From assembly GCA_023427575.1 (NCBI GenBank), contig JAEZAY010000514.1, forward strand, positions 1 through 7,679: a stretch of 7,679 bases of DNA, in the 5' to 3' direction. The position numbers were made by a program, and so were the translations under genes. The DNA is from Bacteroidota bacterium (GTDB taxonomy: Bacteria > Bacteroidota > Bacteroidia > Chitinophagales > Chitinophagaceae). Of this stretch, positions 6,533 to 7,679 are shown piece after piece (the first letter of the stretch is position 1; each line of letters opens with the position of its first letter). The notes beneath the pieces are model-generated. The model did no database searches and was not told the origin of the DNA. It worked only from the letters and a program-made list of their open reading frames with translations.

Positions 6533-6626
6533 TGTGAATAACCGGAAAAAATGCGCTGAAAACTTTCCCTGACTGTGAATAACTAAAAAAATGATGTGAA
6601 TTCAAGGCAGGAGCGGATGTGAACAA
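6533..6626 (-). other. DnaA-box cluster, candidate replication origin (oriC)
   Basis: Binding sites for the initiator DnaA, whose consensus is TTATNCACA. Read on the minus strand there are two perfect copies of TTATTCACA (6541-6533 and 6582-6574), one TTGTTCACA with a single mismatch (6626-6618) and one GAATTCACA with two (6603-6595). All point the same way. Their starts are 41, 21 and 23 bp apart, that is, about two or four turns of the helix, so DnaA could bind along one face. A poorer site, TTGTTAACA (6639-6647, other strand), adds another 21-bp step, and TTCCGCACA (6519-6527) is a two-mismatch match facing the opposite way. In random sequence of this length one perfect match would be expected only about 0.02-0.05 times. 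The site lies between divergent genes, next to dnaB. oriC is the leading idea; DnaA-controlled dnaB expression or a DnaA-titration site are alternatives. Confidence 0.55.
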
Positions 6627-6637
6627 TTGGTGAGCGC

Positions 6638-6649
6638 TTTGTTAACAAA
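6638..6649. repeat. 12-bp perfect palindrome right of the DnaA-box cluster
   Basis: TTTGTTAACAAA is a perfect palindrome starting 12 bp after the last good DnaA box. It contains a two-mismatch DnaA-like site and mirrors the palindrome on the other side of the cluster. Confidence 0.6.
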
Positions 6650-6674
6650 CAAATCTCAAAACAAAGACCGGTGG

Positions 6675-6696
6675 TTAAAAATTATGACTTTATATT
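6675..6696. other. AT-rich stretch, possible DNA-unwinding element
   Basis: 20 of 22 bases are A or T. It lies about 50 bp beyond the DnaA boxes, on the dnaB side, where an unwinding element could lie if this is an origin. It is short, and no clear DnaA-trio array was recognised, so the call is tentative. Confidence 0.3.
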
Positions 6697-6714
6697 CGCC
6701 CTCCCGACAAACCT

Positions 6715-6737
6715 GGTAACATTCCGGTAACATTTCC
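6715..6737 (+). repeat. Two-copy tandem repeat GGTAACATT(T)CC
   Basis: GGTAACATTCC (6715-6725) is followed at once by GGTAACATTTCC (6726-6737). The 11-12 bp period places both copies on about the same helix face, as in iteron-like or paired repressor sites. Only two copies are present. Confidence 0.55.
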
Positions 6738-6801
6738 GCCATATTCTTTAAACGAAGCAGCGGGTGGTCCGAAAGGCAGGTTTGATCCAAAATCCAATTG
6801 A

Positions 6802-6825
6802 CGCCGGCCGGTTTTTTTCCCGGCG
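6802..6825 (+). repeat. GC-rich hairpin upstream of the dnaB promoter
   Basis: CGCCGG (6802-6807) pairs with CCGGCG (6820-6825) around a 12-nt loop that includes seven T. The T run lies within the loop rather than after the stem. An alternative reading, the palindrome CCGGCCGG followed by T7, has no loop, so neither form is a standard terminator. Confidence 0.4.
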
Positions 6826-6856
6826 AAAACAAAAAACCAGGGCTTTTGTTTTGAAC

Positions 6857-6864
6857 TAATTTTG
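6857..6864 (+). promoter_or_regulatory. dnaB promoter, -7 box
   Basis: TAATTTTG matches the Bacteroidota -7 consensus TAnnTTTG exactly. No TTTG is found at the -33 distance. Transcription would start near 6870, giving a leader of about 38 nt. The last base of the box is also the first base of a perfect inverted repeat (6864-6881). Confidence 0.6.
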
Positions 6865-6881
6865 CGAAATGGAAATTTCGC
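6864..6881 (+). promoter_or_regulatory. Inverted repeat at the dnaB transcription start
   Basis: GCGAAAT (6864-6870) and ATTTCGC (6875-6881) are perfect complements around GGAA, which would form a GNRA-type tetraloop in RNA. The repeat spans the expected start of the dnaB transcript, so it could act as an operator in DNA. It would act as a 5' RNA stem only if transcription starts at the left edge. Confidence 0.45.
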
Positions 6882-6897
6882 GTGACTAACCCTATAC

Positions 6898-6930
6898 ATG
6901 GATTATTATGGATTTGACCAATTTAAATAA
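6898..6930 (+). other. Possible 10-residue upstream ORF overlapping the dnaB start
   Basis: ATG at 6898 opens the short frame MDYYGFDQFK, which stops with TAA at 6928-6930, 21 nt inside dnaB in another frame. The dnaB ATG at 6908 lies within it. It could tune dnaB translation, or simply be a chance ATG near the true one. Confidence 0.2.
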
Positions 6931-7679
6931 GGACCGGAAATCCAGGAGAAAAAGCTCGCCTGATCTGAGCACCATGGTTTATGGCAAGGTTCCGCCCCAG
7001 GCTAAAGATCTGGAAGAGGCAGTTTTAGGGGCGATCATGCTGGAAAAAAGCGCTTTTGATACCGTTGTAGAAATATTAAAACCCGAATGTTTTTATGTTG
7101 AAGCCAATCAGCGCATTTACAAAGCGATGCAGAGCCTTCAGCAGAAGAACCAGCCCATCGATATTTTAACCGTTGTTGAAGAACTGAAAACCAAGGAAGA
7201 GCTGGATCTTGTAGGAGGCCCTTACTATGTAACCCGCCTTACCAATGCCGTTGTTTCCTCCGCCAATATTGAAACGCATTCCAGGATCATTCTGCAGAAA
7301 TTTATCCAGCGCGAACTGATCCGGATCAGCGGAGAAATCATCGGCGATGCATACGAAGACAGCACCGATGTATTCGACCTGCTCGATGATGCCGAATCCA
7401 AATTATTTGAGATCACAAATAATCACCTCCGCAAAAATTTTGACAGCATTGATACGGTGCTTGTAAAAACTGTTCAGCGGATTGAAGACATGCGCCACCG
7501 CAATGAAGACATTACCGGTGTGCCCAGCGGATTCAGTTCACTGGATACCGTAACATATGGATGGCAGTCCACCGATCTGATCATCCTGGCAGCTCGTCCT
7601 TCTGTAGGTAAAACGGCTTTTGCCCTGAACCTGGCCCGCAATGCGGCCCTTCATCCCACAAAACCCAGCGGGGTGGTGT
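6908..7679 (+). CDS. dnaB: Replicative DNA helicase DnaB, N-terminal part (runs off the window)
   Basis: Hexameric 5'-3' helicase of the replication fork. The 257 visible codons start MDLTNLNKDRKSRRKSS, a basic, probably flexible leader. Residues about 27-125 are the N-terminal helicase/primase-interaction domain (PPQAKDLEEAVLGAIMLEKSAF, FYVEANQRIYKAM, DILTVVEEL). Residues about 125-195 form the helical linker (ESKLFEITNN, RIEDMRHRN). The RecA-type motor domain begins near ITGVPSGFSSLD (202-213) and carries Walker A ARPSVGKT at 229-236, with Lys235 and Thr236 contacting ATP. Walker B and the DNA loops lie beyond the window. The start at 6908 is the only ATG upstream of the conserved part that stays in frame; the next in-frame ATG (Met23) would still keep the whole domain. 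It is divergent from pheT and adjacent to the DnaA-box cluster. Confidence 0.95.
   Translation, partial: MDLTNLNKDRKSRRKSSPDLSTMVYGKVPPQAKDLEEAVLGAIMLEKSAFDTVVEILKPECFYVEANQRIYKAMQSLQQKNQPIDILTVVEELKTKEELDLVGGPYYVTRLTNAVVSSANIETHSRIILQKFIQRELIRISGEIIGDAYEDSTDVFDLLDDAESKLFEITNNHLRKNFDSIDTVLVKTVQRIEDMRHRNEDITGVPSGFSSLDTVTYGWQSTDLIILAARPSVGKTAFALNLARNAALHPTKPSGVV

Larger units (their letters stand above)
6202..6907. other. Long non-coding region between divergent pheT and dnaB
   Basis: This 706-nt stretch separates two divergently transcribed essential genes and has no convincing gene. In order it holds the pheT promoter (6228-6235), a hairpin (6375-6396), a smaller imperfect hairpin GCCGGG/CTCGGC (6417-6433), a 12-bp palindrome (6497-6508), the DnaA-box cluster (6533-6626), a second 12-bp palindrome (6638-6649), an AT-rich run (6675-6696), a tandem repeat (6715-6737), a GC-rich hairpin (6802-6825) and the dnaB promoter (6857-6864). 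The density of these elements and the length of the gap are unusual beside the tight spacing elsewhere in the window, and they suggest a replication or regulatory region. Confidence 0.75.

Noticed and set aside
6295..6537. Plus-strand open frame of 80 codons between pheT and dnaB
   Set aside because: It starts at a GTG, has no recognisable motif or promoter, and its end overlaps a DnaA-box match. It looks like chance in a non-coding region.
6690..6899. Minus-strand open frame of 69 codons upstream of dnaB
   Set aside because: It covers the dnaB promoter, the GC-rich hairpin and the tandem repeat, and its product has no domain-like pattern.

Overview
The window is chromosomal DNA from a member of the Bacteroidota, most likely Chitinophagaceae or a close relative. 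The evidence is the TAnnTTTG-type -7 promoter boxes upstream of pheT and dnaB, a DUF4369/TlpA lipid-envelope style thioredoxin, a type IX secretion (T9SS) sorting-domain-like protein, and the gene order pheT / small coiled-coil gene / zapA / rny. No IS element, phage gene, CRISPR array, tRNA or rRNA was seen.

Layout. Bases 1-536 (minus) hold the N-terminal part of rny (RNase Y), with its own promoter. Bases 731-2784 (plus) hold two exported proteins: a DUF4369-TlpA thioredoxin-like protein and a DUF6263-like periplasmic protein. This pair ends in a strong rho-independent terminator that lies inside the 3' end of the convergent zapA gene. zapA (3123-2791, minus) is followed upstream by a plus-strand gene for an 84-residue protein (3222-3476) that looks like a stand-alone T9SS sorting domain. 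Its stop codon directly abuts the stop of a ZapB-like coiled-coil gene (3758-3477, minus). That gene lies 13 nt downstream of pheT (6201-3772, minus), which encodes the phenylalanyl-tRNA synthetase beta subunit. After a 706-nt non-coding region, dnaB (replicative helicase) starts at 6908 on the plus strand and runs off the window.

The housekeeping genes on the minus strand (pheT, coiled-coil, zapA, rny) look like one ancestral cluster for translation, cell division and RNA turnover, into which two plus-strand units were inserted. The most notable feature is the region between the divergent pheT and dnaB genes. It contains two perfect DnaA-box matches (TTATTCACA) and two or three degenerate ones, all facing the same way and spaced mostly about 21 bp apart. 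The cluster is bracketed by two 12-bp perfect palindromes and followed by an AT-rich stretch and a tandem repeat. This is the look of a replication origin, or of a DnaA-controlled region upstream of dnaB. It is inferred from sequence alone and is untested.
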